Source of the DNA: Pseudomonas rustica
Lineage (GTDB): Bacteria; Pseudomonadota; Gammaproteobacteria; Pseudomonadales; Pseudomonadaceae
NCBI RefSeq assembly: GCF_018336155.1
Contig: NZ_JAGYHF010000004.1
Location: 186,001-250,000, forward strand
Direction of reading: 5' to 3'
DNA length: 64,000 bases
In this document: positions 43,853 to 53,691 of the stretch, one piece after another
How the letters are laid out: the number at the start of each line of letters is the position of its first letter
How positions within the stretch are numbered: position 1 is the stretch's first letter
The notes under the pieces: model-generated
Databases searched by the model: none
Seen by the model: the letters and a program-made list of their open reading frames with translations, nothing else
What the model was told of the DNA's origin: nothing
Translations under genes and position numbers: made by a program

Positions 43853-44761
43853 ATGCCACTCAAAGACCTTCACAGCCTGCGGCTCTACACTCGCGTCGCA
43901 CGCCTGGGCAGCTTCTCCGCCGCCGCACGCGAAGCCGGCCTGACGCAATCCCAGGTGTCGCGAATGATCGCCGAGCTGGAAGCCAGCCTCGGCGCCCGGC
44001 TGTTGTCGCGCACCACCCGTGCGGTGGTGCCGACCGAAGCGGGCCTGGAGTTTCTGGCGCGGATGGAACCGATCCTCGCGGCTGTCGACGACGCCGAAAA
44101 CAGCGTGCGCGAAACCGGTGAATTGCGCGGATTGCTGCGCATCGGCATGCCTTCGACGATGGCCATTCGCGTGGTCATTCCGCGCTTGTCAGCCTTCACC
44201 GAACGTCACCCGCAACTGCACCTCGAACTGATGCTCGAAGATCAATGGCAAGACATGGTCAAGGAAGCGGTCGATGTCGGTATTCGCGTCGGCAAGTTGC
44301 CGGATCTGGCCGGCACCGCGAAGCTGATTGGCAGCATGCAGCGGATCGTCGTGGCGTCTGCCGCTTATCTCGCGCGGCACGGCACGCCCGCGCGCCCCGA
44401 GGATCTTGAACAACATCGGATCATCGGTGGGCCTGCGGCGGCACATGCGTCATCGTGGCAATTCGAACGTGATGGCGAGAGCACATCCGTCAGTCTGACC
44501 GCGCAGATTTCGGTCAACGATACTGCCGGAGCATTGGCGGCGGCCGTTGGTGGACTGGGTGTCACTTCGACCACGTCATGGGCTTGCGCGCAGGAGCTGC
44601 AGGACGGCACGCTGGTGCAGGTTCTGCCGGCGTGGAAAATGGCCGACCTGCCGGTTCACGCCTACTTTCCCATGGGCCGCGCGACACGTCTGGCGGCACG
44701 CGCGTTCGCCGATTTTCTCGCGAGTGCACTTGAACAACCACCCACCCTTTCAGAGCAATGA
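43853..44761 (+). CDS. LysR-family transcriptional regulator
   Basis: 302 residues: helix-turn-helix ([22 protein letters not shown]) and effector domain of the CrgA/DmlR-like branch. Divergent from the SDR operon, its probable target, and immediately followed (one base between stop and start) by a GST gene that should share its transcript. Confidence 0.92.
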   Translation: MPLKDLHSLRLYTRVARLGSFSAAAREAGLTQSQVSRMIAELEASLGARLLSRTTRAVVPTEAGLEFLARMEPILAAVDDAENSVRETGELRGLLRIGMPSTMAIRVVIPRLSAFTERHPQLHLELMLEDQWQDMVKEAVDVGIRVGKLPDLAGTAKLIGSMQRIVVASAAYLARHGTPARPEDLEQHRIIGGPAAAHASSWQFERDGESTSVSLTAQISVNDTAGALAAAVGGLGVTSTTSWACAQELQDGTLVQVLPAWKMADLPVHAYFPMGRATRLAARAFADFLASALEQPPTLSEQ

Positions 44762-44762
44762 C

Positions 44763-45386
44763 ATGCTGCAAATACTCGGTAAGGCCTCATCGATCAACGT
44801 GCGCAAAGTGCTGTGGACGTGTGCTGAATTGCACATCCCGTTCGAGCGAGAAGACTGGGGCTCGGGGTTTCAGCCGACGAATACGCCGGCGTTTCTCGCG
44901 CTGAATCCGTGCGCCATGGTGCCGGTAATTCAGGACGGCGATTTCACGTTATGGGAATCGAATACGATCATTCGTTATCTGGCCTCGCGCTATAGCGGCG
45001 CGCAGCTTTATCCGACTGAGCCAATGGCTCGGGCGCGGGTCGATCAGTGGATTGACTGGCAGGCTGCGGAGTTGAATCGCTCGTGGTCGTATCCGCTGAT
45101 GTCGCTGGTGCGCAAGTCGCCGGACTATCAGGACAGCGCTGCACTGGCAGCGGGTTGCCGGGATTGGTCGAAGAACATGGAGATTCTGGATCGACAGCTG
45201 GAATTGACCGGCGCTTACGTCAGCGGCAACGAGTTTTCACTGGCGGACATCCCGATCGGACTCTCGGTTAACCGCTGGTTCGAAACACCGCTCAAGCATC
45301 CGCACTTGCCCGCCGTCAGCGCCTATTACGACCGCCTGAATCAACGCGATGGCTATCGTTTGTATGGCAGAAACGGTACGCCATAA
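44763..45386 (+). CDS. Glutathione S-transferase-like protein
   Basis: 207 residues from [21 protein letters not shown]-terminal thioredoxin-like GST domain with Ser as candidate catalytic residue (KASSINV) and the cis-Pro/Glu-Ser segment ([23 protein letters not shown]), then an all-helical C-terminal domain. Start chosen one base after the LysR stop; a longer frame from 44547 lies inside LysR in another phase. Probably conjugates electrophiles. Confidence 0.92.
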   Translation: MLQILGKASSINVRKVLWTCAELHIPFEREDWGSGFQPTNTPAFLALNPCAMVPVIQDGDFTLWESNTIIRYLASRYSGAQLYPTEPMARARVDQWIDWQAAELNRSWSYPLMSLVRKSPDYQDSAALAAGCRDWSKNMEILDRQLELTGAYVSGNEFSLADIPIGLSVNRWFETPLKHPHLPAVSAYYDRLNQRDGYRLYGRNGTP

Positions 45387-45390
45387 CGCA

Positions 45391-45424
45391 AAAACCGCTG
45401 ATCCCGGAATCAGCGGTTTTTTAT
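45391..45424 (+). terminator. Rho-independent terminator
   Basis: AAAACCGCTGAT cccgga ATCAGCGGTTTT followed by TTAT, immediately after the GST gene. Confidence 0.93.
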
Positions 45425-45440
45425 TTGCCGTAAGAAACTA

Positions 45441-45869
45441 TCAGGCCGGAACACCCAGAATAATGTGCGAAGCCTTGATCACTGCCGTCGCGCTGACGCC
45501 TTTGGCCAGGCCCAGCTCGGCAACGGCATCACGGGTTACGATCGAGTAGACCTTCGAACCGCCAGCCAGCTCGATCACCACTTCAGCGTTGACCGCACCA
45601 TCCGTCACGCTGAGCACTTTGCCTTCCAGGCAGTTGCGCGCCGACAAACGAATGTCGCTGGATTCAGTCATCAGCATCACCCACGGCGCCTTGATCAGCG
45701 CAACGGCTTCCTTGCCGACAGCAATGCCGAGGTTCTTGATGCTTTCCATGGTCACGACGGCCACCAGTTGCTCACCGCCCGCCAGGGTCAGAACCACTTC
45801 GGCGTTGACGGCGCCGGCCTGAACATTGCTGACTTTGCCTTTGAATACGTTGCGTGCGCTGACTTTCAT
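45441..45869 (-). CDS. Molybdate-binding di-Mop (TOBE) protein
   Basis: 142 residues composed of two Mop/TOBE repeats: residues 1-70 beginning KVSARNVFKGKV and 71-142 beginning RLSARNCLEGKV. Small cytosolic proteins of this type store or buffer molybdate/tungstate. The start (MKVSARN) is set by the first repeat; an upstream frame to 45944 adds nothing recognisable. No mod transport genes are nearby. Confidence 0.92.
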   Translation of the reverse strand: MKVSARNVFKGKVSNVQAGAVNAEVVLTLAGGEQLVAVVTMESIKNLGIAVGKEAVALIKAPWVMLMTESSDIRLSARNCLEGKVLSVTDGAVNAEVVIELAGGSKVYSIVTRDAVAELGLAKGVSATAVIKASHIILGVPA

Positions 45870-46010
45870 GATGGACGTCCTGTTTTTTGACTTTGGAGTT
45901 AGGAAACGGCGTGCATCATCGAAGTTGCCGCTGTATAAAAACAACTACAGCGCTGCGCTCTGTTGTCACGCCCCCCTACATACAAGCACGCCCTGCGAAA
46001 CCGGCACGGA

Positions 46011-46673
46011 TCAGATCAGCAGATCTTCATAAAACGCGCCGAACGGCCGTGTCGGATGAGCGATCTGGATTTCCAGAATCCACACACCGGCATTCGGCGC
46101 TTGATCGAAGTCGCCAAGGTCGCCGCCACGGTGGATCGCATGAGGGAAATCGCTGACCCGATGGCCTTTGATATTGAGGTTCAGCACCCAGCCCATCGCC
46201 TCGGCCTGATCGCTGGCAAAGCGGTACAGCTCAACGCCGGAAACGCCCTGACGCCAGAACCCCTCGACCCGATCGAACAATTCTTTGGCCGCCGCCGCAC
46301 AGGCGATCATTTCCGGGTCGGAGCCGGTGGTGTAAGTCGCGCCCGCATCGCCTTCGTGCCCCTGCCAGACCACGCCCATGTCGATGAAGAAAATATCGTC
46401 CTTAGCCAACAGCGGATCGCCGTCGGAGCGTTGCTTGAAGGTCTTGAGTGTATTGGCGCCGAAGCGAATCAGCAGCGGATGCCAGATCCGGTCCATGTCC
46501 AGTTCAACGAGGATTTGCTTGCCCAGCGCCTGCGCTTCGGATTCAAGCATGCCGGGGTTGATCGCCTCGGCAATTGCATCGACGGCTTTCCAGGTGAGTT
46601 GTTGGGCGTGGCGCATCGTTTCCAGCAAAAAGCGTTCGCCGACCGCTTCTTTACCGCTTAAGGCTGTGGTCAT
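46011..46673 (-). CDS. M24-family metallopeptidase-like protein
   Basis: 220 residues from MTTALSGKEAVGE, with AAAGGA upstream. Pita-bread fold with metal-ligand candidates in IDMGVVWQGHEGDAG, HRVSDFPH and LEIQIAHP, plus a final Tyr-Glu-Asp. It is shorter than methionine aminopeptidase or prolidase and lacks their N-terminal domains; members of this Xaa-Pro-like subgroup have uncertain substrates. Adjacent to the LysR/Sad pair but not clearly co-transcribed with them. Confidence 0.85.
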   Translation of the reverse strand: MTTALSGKEAVGERFLLETMRHAQQLTWKAVDAIAEAINPGMLESEAQALGKQILVELDMDRIWHPLLIRFGANTLKTFKQRSDGDPLLAKDDIFFIDMGVVWQGHEGDAGATYTTGSDPEMIACAAAAKELFDRVEGFWRQGVSGVELYRFASDQAEAMGWVLNLNIKGHRVSDFPHAIHRGGDLGDFDQAPNAGVWILEIQIAHPTRPFGAFYEDLLI

Positions 46674-46756
46674 TTCCTTTGTCCTCATGGCTGCGCTGTA
46701 TAGTTTTTTATATTGCGAAACGCCGATAAAGATACAGCCATGACACAAGGTGTCAA

Positions 46757-47641
46757 TTACTCTTCGGCACGCACCACCCCACGCTCCTCAAGCAACCGCA
46801 CAAACATGCTCAAACTGCGCGACACCGTGCCGCGCCGCCACACCAACCAAGTCGTCAGATAGCGGAAATCCTTCGCCAGCGGCCAGACGCTGACCGTCGC
46901 ACTACCGGGCATGCTTTGCAGCATTTTGCGCGGCATCAGCGCCAGACCGGCGCCCGCACTGACGCAGGCAAGCATGCCGTGGTAGGACTCCATTTCGAAG
47001 ATCTTGCCCGGCACCGCGGCATCGGTGCTGAACCATTTTTCAAAGTGATGACGATAAGAGCAGTTGGAGCGGAAGGCATAGATATTCTCGCCATTCACAT
47101 CCGCCGCCCGCTGGACAGGCGCGTGGTTGAGCGGCGCGATGATGACCATTTCTTCTTCGAAGGCCGGCACGCCTTCCAGCGTCGGGTGCAGCACCGGGCC
47201 GTCGACAAACGCCGCGGCGAGGCGCCCGGAAAGCACGCCGTCGATCATTGTTCCCGAGGGCCCGGTGGACAGGTCGAGATCGACTTTCGGGTGTAATTGG
47301 TTATACGCCGCGAGCAGCTCGGGAATGCGCACTGCCGCGGTGCTTTCCAGCGATCCCAGTGGAAATGCGCCTTGCGGCTCCTCGCCCGCCACGGTCGCGC
47401 GCGCCTCTTGCACCAGATCGAGAATCCGTCGCGCGTATTCGAGAAAACTCCATCCGGCCGGCGACAGGCGCAAACGGCTTTTCTCGCGAATAAACAGATC
47501 GACACCCAGATCCTGCTCAAGCTGCTTGATGCGCGTGGTCAGGTTCGACGGCACGCGATGGATCTGCGTGGCGGCGGCGCTGATGCTGCCGTGCTCGGCA
47601 ACGGCTTTGAAGATTTCCAGCTGCACCAGATCCAAAGTCAT
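46757..47641 (-). CDS. LysR-family regulator, PtrR-like
   Basis: 294 residues from [19 protein letters not shown] with TTGGAGA upstream. Helix-turn-helix [20 protein letters not shown]. The arrangement, divergent from an NAD-dependent succinate-semialdehyde-type dehydrogenase, is the same as E. coli ptrR(yneJ)-sad(yneI), so it is probably the regulator of that gene. This orthology is inferred from arrangement and family. Confidence 0.88.
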   Translation of the reverse strand: MTLDLVQLEIFKAVAEHGSISAAATQIHRVPSNLTTRIKQLEQDLGVDLFIREKSRLRLSPAGWSFLEYARRILDLVQEARATVAGEEPQGAFPLGSLESTAAVRIPELLAAYNQLHPKVDLDLSTGPSGTMIDGVLSGRLAAAFVDGPVLHPTLEGVPAFEEEMVIIAPLNHAPVQRAADVNGENIYAFRSNCSYRHHFEKWFSTDAAVPGKIFEMESYHGMLACVSAGAGLALMPRKMLQSMPGSATVSVWPLAKDFRYLTTWLVWRRGTVSRSLSMFVRLLEERGVVRAEE

Positions 47642-47738
47642 TCTCCAATCGTGAAAGAAACGATCTTTATTATTCAGTTTCCAGAAAACAAACACCAGCC
47701 TACTCTAGGCTCATCCGACGAACATGCAGGACACAGCC

Positions 47739-49130
47739 ATGAGCCAGATTTCCAGCCAGACCCACGCCATCTCGATCAACCCAGCCAGCGGCGAACAAAT
47801 TGGCCACTACGCCTTTGAATCGGCTGCCGCCCTCGACGCAGCACTGACCCGCGCCGCTTATGGCTTCGGCAAGTGGAAGCGCAAGCCGCTGCAGGATCGC
47901 TCGCGTTTGCTGACCGCCCTCGCCGGTGCGCTGCGTGACACCGCTGAAGCCATGGCGACCATGATCACCCAGGAAATGGGCAAACCGATCGCTCAGGCCC
48001 GTGGCGAAATCGAGAAATGCGCCAAGCTCTGCGAGTGGTACGCCGAGAACGGCCCGGCCATGCTCGACGCTGAACCGACCCAGGTTGAAGGTGGCAAGGC
48101 GCGCATCGAATACCGTCCGCTCGGCCCGATTCTCGCGGTGATGCCGTGGAACTTCCCGATCTGGCAAGTGCTGCGCGGCGCCGTGCCAGCGCTGATCGCG
48201 GGCAACACTTACGTGCTCAAGCATGCGCCGAACGTGATGGGCAGCGCTTACCTGCTGCGTGATGCGTTCACTCGCGCAGGCTTCGCTGACGGCGTGTTTG
48301 AAGTGATCAACGTCACTCCAGAAGGCGTTTCGACCGCCATTGCCGACCCACGCATTGCGGCGGTGACCCTGACCGGTAGCGTCCGTGCCGGCATGGCCAT
48401 CGGCGCTCAGGCCGGTGCTGCGCTGAAGAAATGCGTGCTGGAATTGGGTGGTTCCGATCCGTTTATCGTGCTGAACGATGCTGATATCGACGAGGCCGTG
48501 CAAGCCGCCGTTATTGGCCGCTACCAGAATTCCGGCCAGGTCTGCGCCGCCGCCAAACGTCTGATCATCGAAGAAGGCGTGGTGGAAGAATTCACCCGCA
48601 AATTCGTCGAAGCCACCCGCAAACTGAAAGTGGGTGATCCATTGGCTGCCGACACTTACATCGGCCCGATGGCGCGCTTCGACCTGCGTGATGAACTTGA
48701 TCAGCAAGTGCGCGACACCCTGGAAGAAGGCGCGACGCTGTTGCTCGGCGGCGGCAAATCTGAAGGTGCCGGCAACTACTACGAGCCTACCGTGCTGGCT
48801 GATGTCACCGACCGCATGACCTCGTTCAAACAGGAACTGTTCGGCCCGGTCGCGTCGATCATCACCGCCCGCGATTGCGCGCATGCCGTGGCATTGGCCA
48901 ACGACAGCGAATTCGGCCTGACCGCGACGATCTACACCGCCAACGTGCAACTGGCCCAGCAACTGACCAGCGAACTGGAAACCGGCGGCGTGTTCATCAA
49001 TGGCTACTCCGCCAGCGACCCGCGCGTGACCTTCGGCGGCGTGAAGAAAAGCGGTTTCGGCCGCGAGCTGTCGCACTTCGGCGTCCGCGAATTCTGCAAC
49101 GCGCAAACCGTGTGGCTGGATCGTAAATAA
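47739..49130 (+). CDS. sad: NAD-dependent succinate-semialdehyde/aldehyde dehydrogenase
   Basis: 463 residues from MSQISSQTHAISINPASGEQ, preceded by AGGACA; the ATG 15 nt upstream lacks a ribosome site. Aldehyde dehydrogenase with PWNFP (Asn138), Glu235 in LELGG and catalytic Cys269 in NSGQVCAA. Length and sequence fit the Sad/YneI and GabD-like group, which oxidise succinate semialdehyde in GABA or putrescine breakdown. The divergent LysR gene supports Sad. Confidence 0.88.
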   Translation: MSQISSQTHAISINPASGEQIGHYAFESAAALDAALTRAAYGFGKWKRKPLQDRSRLLTALAGALRDTAEAMATMITQEMGKPIAQARGEIEKCAKLCEWYAENGPAMLDAEPTQVEGGKARIEYRPLGPILAVMPWNFPIWQVLRGAVPALIAGNTYVLKHAPNVMGSAYLLRDAFTRAGFADGVFEVINVTPEGVSTAIADPRIAAVTLTGSVRAGMAIGAQAGAALKKCVLELGGSDPFIVLNDADIDEAVQAAVIGRYQNSGQVCAAAKRLIIEEGVVEEFTRKFVEATRKLKVGDPLAADTYIGPMARFDLRDELDQQVRDTLEEGATLLLGGGKSEGAGNYYEPTVLADVTDRMTSFKQELFGPVASIITARDCAHAVALANDSEFGLTATIYTANVQLAQQLTSELETGGVFINGYSASDPRVTFGGVKKSGFGRELSHFGVREFCNAQTVWLDRK

Positions 49131-49154
49131 ACCCCTGGCCCCGCCACCTCCCCC

Positions 49155-49239
49155 TGTAGGAGCTGCCGAAGGCTGCGATCTTTTGACCTTGCTCTAAAAA
49201 AGCCAGATCAAAAGATCGCAGCCTTCGGCAGCTCCTACA
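49155..49239. repeat. REPIN (class C) abutting the pqiA promoter
   Basis: Perfectly conserved outer arms; its right arm ends only 8 nt before a TATAAT box, so it overlaps the expected -35 region of pqiA. Confidence 0.9.
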
Positions 49240-49253
49240 CATGCGTCTATAAT
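49224..49253 (+). promoter_or_regulatory. Candidate pqiA promoter using REPIN sequence
   Basis: -10 TATAAT at 49248-49253 with TTCGGC at 49224-49229 (18-nt spacer) as a weak -35 inside the REPIN arm. The consensus -10 is clear; the -35 is poor. Confidence 0.5.
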
Positions 49254-49297
49254 GCCCGAGTCTTCCTGCCCCTGCGGCCTGCTGTCGAGCGTTGTCC

Positions 49298-49894
49298 ATG
49301 GTCAACCCCGAAACCCTGATCATCTGCGAACATTGCGACTGTGTGTATGAAAAAGTCGCGCTCGCCAAACACCAGAAAACCCTCTGCGTGCGTTGCGGCG
49401 GTGTGCTGCAGCGCTTCAATGGTCTGAGCGTTGAGCAGCGTCTGGCGCTGACGTTCACCGCCGCAATGCTGTGGTTGTTCGCCAATTTCTACCCGGTCAT
49501 GAGCATCAGCCTGCAAGGCCTGAAAAACAGCGCGACGCTGTGGGATTCGGTGCTCGCGCTGAGCCAAGGCCCCATCACTTTCATCGCGATGGTCGCGGCG
49601 ATTGCCATCATCATCGCCCCGGCGTTTCAACTGGTGCTGCTGGTCTGGGTGCTGAGTTACGCGATGCGCTCGCAACGTGCGCCGGGCTTCAAAGTCTGCA
49701 TGCGCTGGCTGGAAACGTTGCGCCCGTGGAGCATGCTCGAAGTCTGCCTGCTGGGCGCAATGGTCGCGGTGTTCAAACTCGCCGGATTGCTTGACGTGTT
49801 GCCCGGCATCGGCCTGTTCGCACTCGCCGCGCTGAGCCTGATGATGATCCGTATTGCCGGCCGCGACATTCGCGATCTCTGGGACATTCTATGA
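49298..49894 (+). CDS. pqiA: Paraquat-inducible protein A, first half
   Basis: 198 residues from MVNPETLIICEHCDCVYE. Zinc-ribbon-like Cys pairs (CEHC, CVRCGG) at the N-terminus, then about four transmembrane helices (ANFYPVMSISL is the PqiA family motif). In E. coli PqiA both halves are one 417-residue protein; here the halves are separate genes joined by an ATGA overlap. No pqiB/pqiC MCE-type partners follow. Confidence 0.9.
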   Translation: MVNPETLIICEHCDCVYEKVALAKHQKTLCVRCGGVLQRFNGLSVEQRLALTFTAAMLWLFANFYPVMSISLQGLKNSATLWDSVLALSQGPITFIAMVAAIAIIIAPAFQLVLLVWVLSYAMRSQRAPGFKVCMRWLETLRPWSMLEVCLLGAMVAVFKLAGLLDVLPGIGLFALAALSLMMIRIAGRDIRDLWDIL

Positions 49895-50580
49895 AGCGAC
49901 CACCGACCGCCACCGAACTCAATCTGTGCCTGTGCCACAGCTGTGGGCTGGCCTGCGACATGACCGACGAGCCGCACGAGTGCCCGCGTTGCGACGCCCC
50001 GTTGCATCGGCGCAAAACCAATTCAATGGCGCGCACCTGGGCTTACATGCTCGCCGCATTGGCGTTCTATGTCCCGGCCAATTTGCTGCCGGTGATGAAC
50101 ACCACCATGCTCGGCAACGGCGCCGACAGCACGATCATGAGCGGCGTGCTGGAGTTCTGGGAGGCCGGTGCCTGGGACATCGCGCTGATCATTTTCATCG
50201 CCAGTATTGCCGTGCCGGGGATCAAGTTCGTCGCACTGACCTTGCTTTTGGTGACCGTGCAACGCGACAGCGACTGGGCCCGCAAGGAGCGCTCGAAGCT
50301 GTACCGTTTCGTCGAGCTGATCGGCTATTGGTCGATGCTCGACGTATTGGTCGTCGCACTGGTTGCGGCGTTGGTGAAGTTTCAGGCGCTCGGTGACATC
50401 GAACCACGACCGGGCATTCTGTTTTTCGGCCTGGTCGTGGTCTTCACCATGCTCGCGGCGATGAGTTTCGACCCGCGCATGATCTGGCGTAACGCCCCGG
50501 ACGACGCAGACCTCAACCGCGCAGAACCTGCAGTAACACCTGCAAGGGATGGCGCAGTGCCCGATCCGACTGGCGCTTGA
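49891..50580 (+). CDS. pqiA: Paraquat-inducible protein A, second half
   Basis: 229 residues; the start overlaps the preceding stop (ATGA). Same layout as the first half: Cys pairs CHSCG and CPRCDA, then four helices with the repeated motif FYVPANLLPVMNTTMLG. The C-terminal tail extends 68 nt into the convergent ydiJ-like gene. Inner-membrane component linked to lipid transport in envelope-stress systems; here lacking its usual MCE partner nearby. Confidence 0.9.
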   Translation: MKRPPTATELNLCLCHSCGLACDMTDEPHECPRCDAPLHRRKTNSMARTWAYMLAALAFYVPANLLPVMNTTMLGNGADSTIMSGVLEFWEAGAWDIALIIFIASIAVPGIKFVALTLLLVTVQRDSDWARKERSKLYRFVELIGYWSMLDVLVVALVAALVKFQALGDIEPRPGILFFGLVVVFTMLAAMSFDPRMIWRNAPDDADLNRAEPAVTPARDGAVPDPTGA

Positions 50581-53533
50581 CCTGACTGCGACACGAGTAA
50601 CCGGTGGCCAGCGCCTCGCCGCGCTCCACCGGTGCATCGACTTGACGCGCCCATGACTGCTCGTAGATCACCGCCGACGTTTCGCGATTACGCGCCTCGT
50701 GACCGTAGGTGCCGGACATGCCGCAGCAGCCAGTCGCCTGCGTCGCCAGTTGTAATCCCGCCCGCTCAAACACTTGCTCCCACTGACGGGTGGCGGCCGG
50801 GGCGTTGGTTTTCTCGGTGCAATGCGCGAGTAAACGGAACGCTTCGGTACGCTTCTTTTGCTCGGGCATGACCTTGAGCAACCACTCCTGCATCAACGCC
50901 ACTTCTGGACAGTCCTGCATGCCCGGCACTTTCAGGTATTCCTGGCGATAAACCAGAGTCATCGCCGGATCAAGTCCCACCAGCGGCACGCCGATTTGCG
51001 CCAACTCACCGAGCTGGCGGGCATTGCGCAATGCCGCGCGGTTAAACGCCGACAAGAAACCCTGCACGTGCAGCGGCTTGCCGTTGGCACTGAACGGCGC
51101 CAGATAAACCTGATAACCGAGACGCGAGATCAACTCGACCAGATCCGCTAACAACGGCGCTTCGAAGTAGCGCGTAAATGCGTCCTGCACCAACACCACA
51201 CTGCGTTCACGTTGTGCCTGAGTCAGCGCTGACAGGTTGTCCACCGTCGCCGGCAACACCTGCCAACGGCGCATCGCTGCATGGAAGTCAAAACGACTGA
51301 GCAGCGGCACATCGACCATGCCTCCGACGCGTTCCAGCAAGCCGCGCACCCACGCAGCGCCAATCAAACCGTTGTACAACGCCGGAATCCGCGCCATATA
51401 CGGAATGCTGTACTCCAGCGAAGCAATCAGGTAATCGCGCGCCGGGCGCAGATAACGACTGTGATACAGCTCGAGAAACCGCGAGCGAAACTCCGGCACA
51501 TTAACCTTCACCGGGCACTGTCCCGCGCAGGATTTGCACGCCAGACAACCGGCCATGGCATCGTAGACCTCGTGGGAGAAATCCTCGGATTGCGCACGGG
51601 TGTTGCACCAGCGCTGCCACAGCGTGCTGAAAAACGCCGGTTTGCGAATCGCATCAGAGAGCACATCGACACCGGCCTCGCCCTGCAAACGCAGCCACTC
51701 GCGAACCAGTGAAGCGCGGCCCTTGGGCGACTGCGAACGCTCGCGAGTGGCTTTCCACGAAGGACACATCGCGTCATCGGGATCGAAGTTGTAGCAAGCG
51801 CCGTTGCCGTTGCAATGCATGGCCGCGCCGTAGCTTTGCCAGACTTTCTCGTCGATCTGCCGATCTAGTTCACCGCGCAGGGTGACTTCGTCGATTTTCA
51901 GCAACGCCGCGCCGCTATTCGCCGGGGTGGCAATTTTGCCGGGGTTGAACTGGTTGAGCGGATCGAACGCCGCTTTCAGGGCTTGCAGCGCCGGGTACAA
52001 CTCGCCGAAAAACGCCGGGGCGTATTCCGAGCGCAGACCTTTGCCGTGTTCGCCCCACAGCAGACCGCCGTAACGCTGGGTCAACGCCGCAACGCCATCG
52101 GACACCGGGCGCACCAGCGCCGCCTGCTGCGGATCCTTCATGTCGAGAATTGGCCGCACGTGCAGTACGCCGGCGTCGACGTGGCCGAACATGCCGTACT
52201 GCAAACCGTGGCTGTCGAGCAGGTCGCGCAACTCGGCGATGTACTCGGCCAGGTGTTGCGGCGGCACAGCGGTGTCCTCGACAAACGGTTGAGGCCGCGC
52301 TTCCCCGGCAACGTTGCCGAGCAGGCCGACCGCGCGTTTGCGCATGCCGTAAACCTTGTTGACTGCGGCCTGACCGACCGCCAGCGTGTGGCCCAAGCGC
52401 ACCACAGTCTGGTCGCTGGTCAAGTGTTCGATAAAGCTTTCAACCCGCTGCTGCAGGTCTTCGGGATCGTCGCCGCAGAACTCGACGAGGTTGATCCCAA
52501 GCGTCGGCCGCTCAGCGCTTTCAGGAAAGTATTCAGCGACGCCGTGCCAGACGATGTCCTGCATCGCCAGCAGCAGAACTTTAGAGTCGACCGTTTCGAT
52601 CGACAACGGCTTGAGCGCCATCAGTGCACGGGCATCGCGCAGCGCGTCCATAAACCCGGCGTAGCGGATGTTGACCAGCATCGTGTGCTTGGGAATCGGC
52701 AGCACATTGAGCCGCGCCTCAACGACAAAACCCAGCGAACCTTCGGCGCCGCAGAGCACGCTGTTGAGGTTGAAACGGTTGTCCGCCTCACGCAGATGCG
52801 CGAGGTCGTAACCGGTCAGGCAGCGGTTGAGATCGGGAAAGCGTTCCCGGATCAGATCGCCCTGCTCATCAATGATCTGCCGCGCACAGCGATAGACTTC
52901 ACCGACGCGATCTTCGCGGGCACACAGCGCTGCAAGCTCGCTTTCTTCCATCCGCTGGCCGTGCAAACGTTCGCCGCCACGCAGGATCATGTCGAGTTCG
53001 AGCACATGATCGCGGGTCTTGCCGTAGGTGCAACTGCCTTGGCCGCTGGCGTCGGTGTTGATCATGCCGCCGACGGTGGCGCGGTTGGAGGTCGACAATT
53101 CCGGGGCGAAAAACAGCCCGGCAGACTTCAGCGCAGCATTGAGCTGATCCTTGACCACGCCGGCCTGCACACGCACCCAACGCTGCTCAACGTTGATTTC
53201 GAGAATACGGTTCATGTGCCGCGACAGGTCGACGACGATGCCGTCGGTCAGCGATTGGCCGTTGGTGCCGGTGCCGCCGCCACGCGGGGTGATCACCACT
53301 TGCTGATACGCCGGTTCTGCAATCAGTCGTGCGACTCGCGCCACGTCCTCGGCATCCATCGGAAATACCGCCGCTTGCGGCAGACGCTGATAGATCGAGT
53401 TATCGGTCGCCAACACCACGCGACTGGCGTAATCGGAGCTGATTTCCCCACGAAAGCCGCTGGCCTTCAGGGCTTTGAGGAACTGCTGATAATCAGTGGT
53501 CAGGGCTTTGGCGGGGGACAGCTGGGCAATCAT
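50513..53533 (-). CDS. ydiJ: FAD/Fe-S D-2-hydroxyacid (D-2-hydroxyglutarate-type) dehydrogenase, YdiJ-like
   Basis: 1006 residues. N-terminal FAD-binding type 4 domain (VVITPRGGGTGTNGQSL, about 75-110), FAD-oxidase C-terminal domain (to about 540), then an Fe-S half with CLACKSCAGQCPVKVNVP and a CCG motif region (TGCCGMSGTYGHE) near 960. This fusion matches E. coli YdiJ, which oxidises D-2-hydroxyglutarate. Probably regulated by the divergent LysR gene at 53692. Its 3' end overlaps pqiA by 68 nt. Confidence 0.92.
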   Translation of the reverse strand: MIAQLSPAKALTTDYQQFLKALKASGFRGEISSDYASRVVLATDNSIYQRLPQAAVFPMDAEDVARVARLIAEPAYQQVVITPRGGGTGTNGQSLTDGIVVDLSRHMNRILEINVEQRWVRVQAGVVKDQLNAALKSAGLFFAPELSTSNRATVGGMINTDASGQGSCTYGKTRDHVLELDMILRGGERLHGQRMEESELAALCAREDRVGEVYRCARQIIDEQGDLIRERFPDLNRCLTGYDLAHLREADNRFNLNSVLCGAEGSLGFVVEARLNVLPIPKHTMLVNIRYAGFMDALRDARALMALKPLSIETVDSKVLLLAMQDIVWHGVAEYFPESAERPTLGINLVEFCGDDPEDLQQRVESFIEHLTSDQTVVRLGHTLAVGQAAVNKVYGMRKRAVGLLGNVAGEARPQPFVEDTAVPPQHLAEYIAELRDLLDSHGLQYGMFGHVDAGVLHVRPILDMKDPQQAALVRPVSDGVAALTQRYGGLLWGEHGKGLRSEYAPAFFGELYPALQALKAAFDPLNQFNPGKIATPANSGAALLKIDEVTLRGELDRQIDEKVWQSYGAAMHCNGNGACYNFDPDDAMCPSWKATRERSQSPKGRASLVREWLRLQGEAGVDVLSDAIRKPAFFSTLWQRWCNTRAQSEDFSHEVYDAMAGCLACKSCAGQCPVKVNVPEFRSRFLELYHSRYLRPARDYLIASLEYSIPYMARIPALYNGLIGAAWVRGLLERVGGMVDVPLLSRFDFHAAMRRWQVLPATVDNLSALTQAQRERSVVLVQDAFTRYFEAPLLADLVELISRLGYQVYLAPFSANGKPLHVQGFLSAFNRAALRNARQLGELAQIGVPLVGLDPAMTLVYRQEYLKVPGMQDCPEVALMQEWLLKVMPEQKKRTEAFRLLAHCTEKTNAPAATRQWEQVFERAGLQLATQATGCCGMSGTYGHEARNRETSAVIYEQSWARQVDAPVERGEALATGYSCRSQVKRQSDRALRHPLQVLLQVLRG

Positions 53534-53691
53534 CGGTCAGGTTATCTCGGTCAAAATCAGGCTATGTGGCGGTGAACAGTTGTACGCAACGAATGATTGC
53601 GTCAGGCTCCGCCATCTAATGGTGCCCATGTTCATTGCTGACCGACGCTGGGACAACCGTAAATTCGACCCGCTATTGATGACTTTTACGA

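Noticed and set aside
51983..53575. 530-residue plus-strand frame opposite the YdiJ-like gene
   Set aside because: Shadow of the 1006-residue dehydrogenase, whose FAD and Fe-S motifs are intact.
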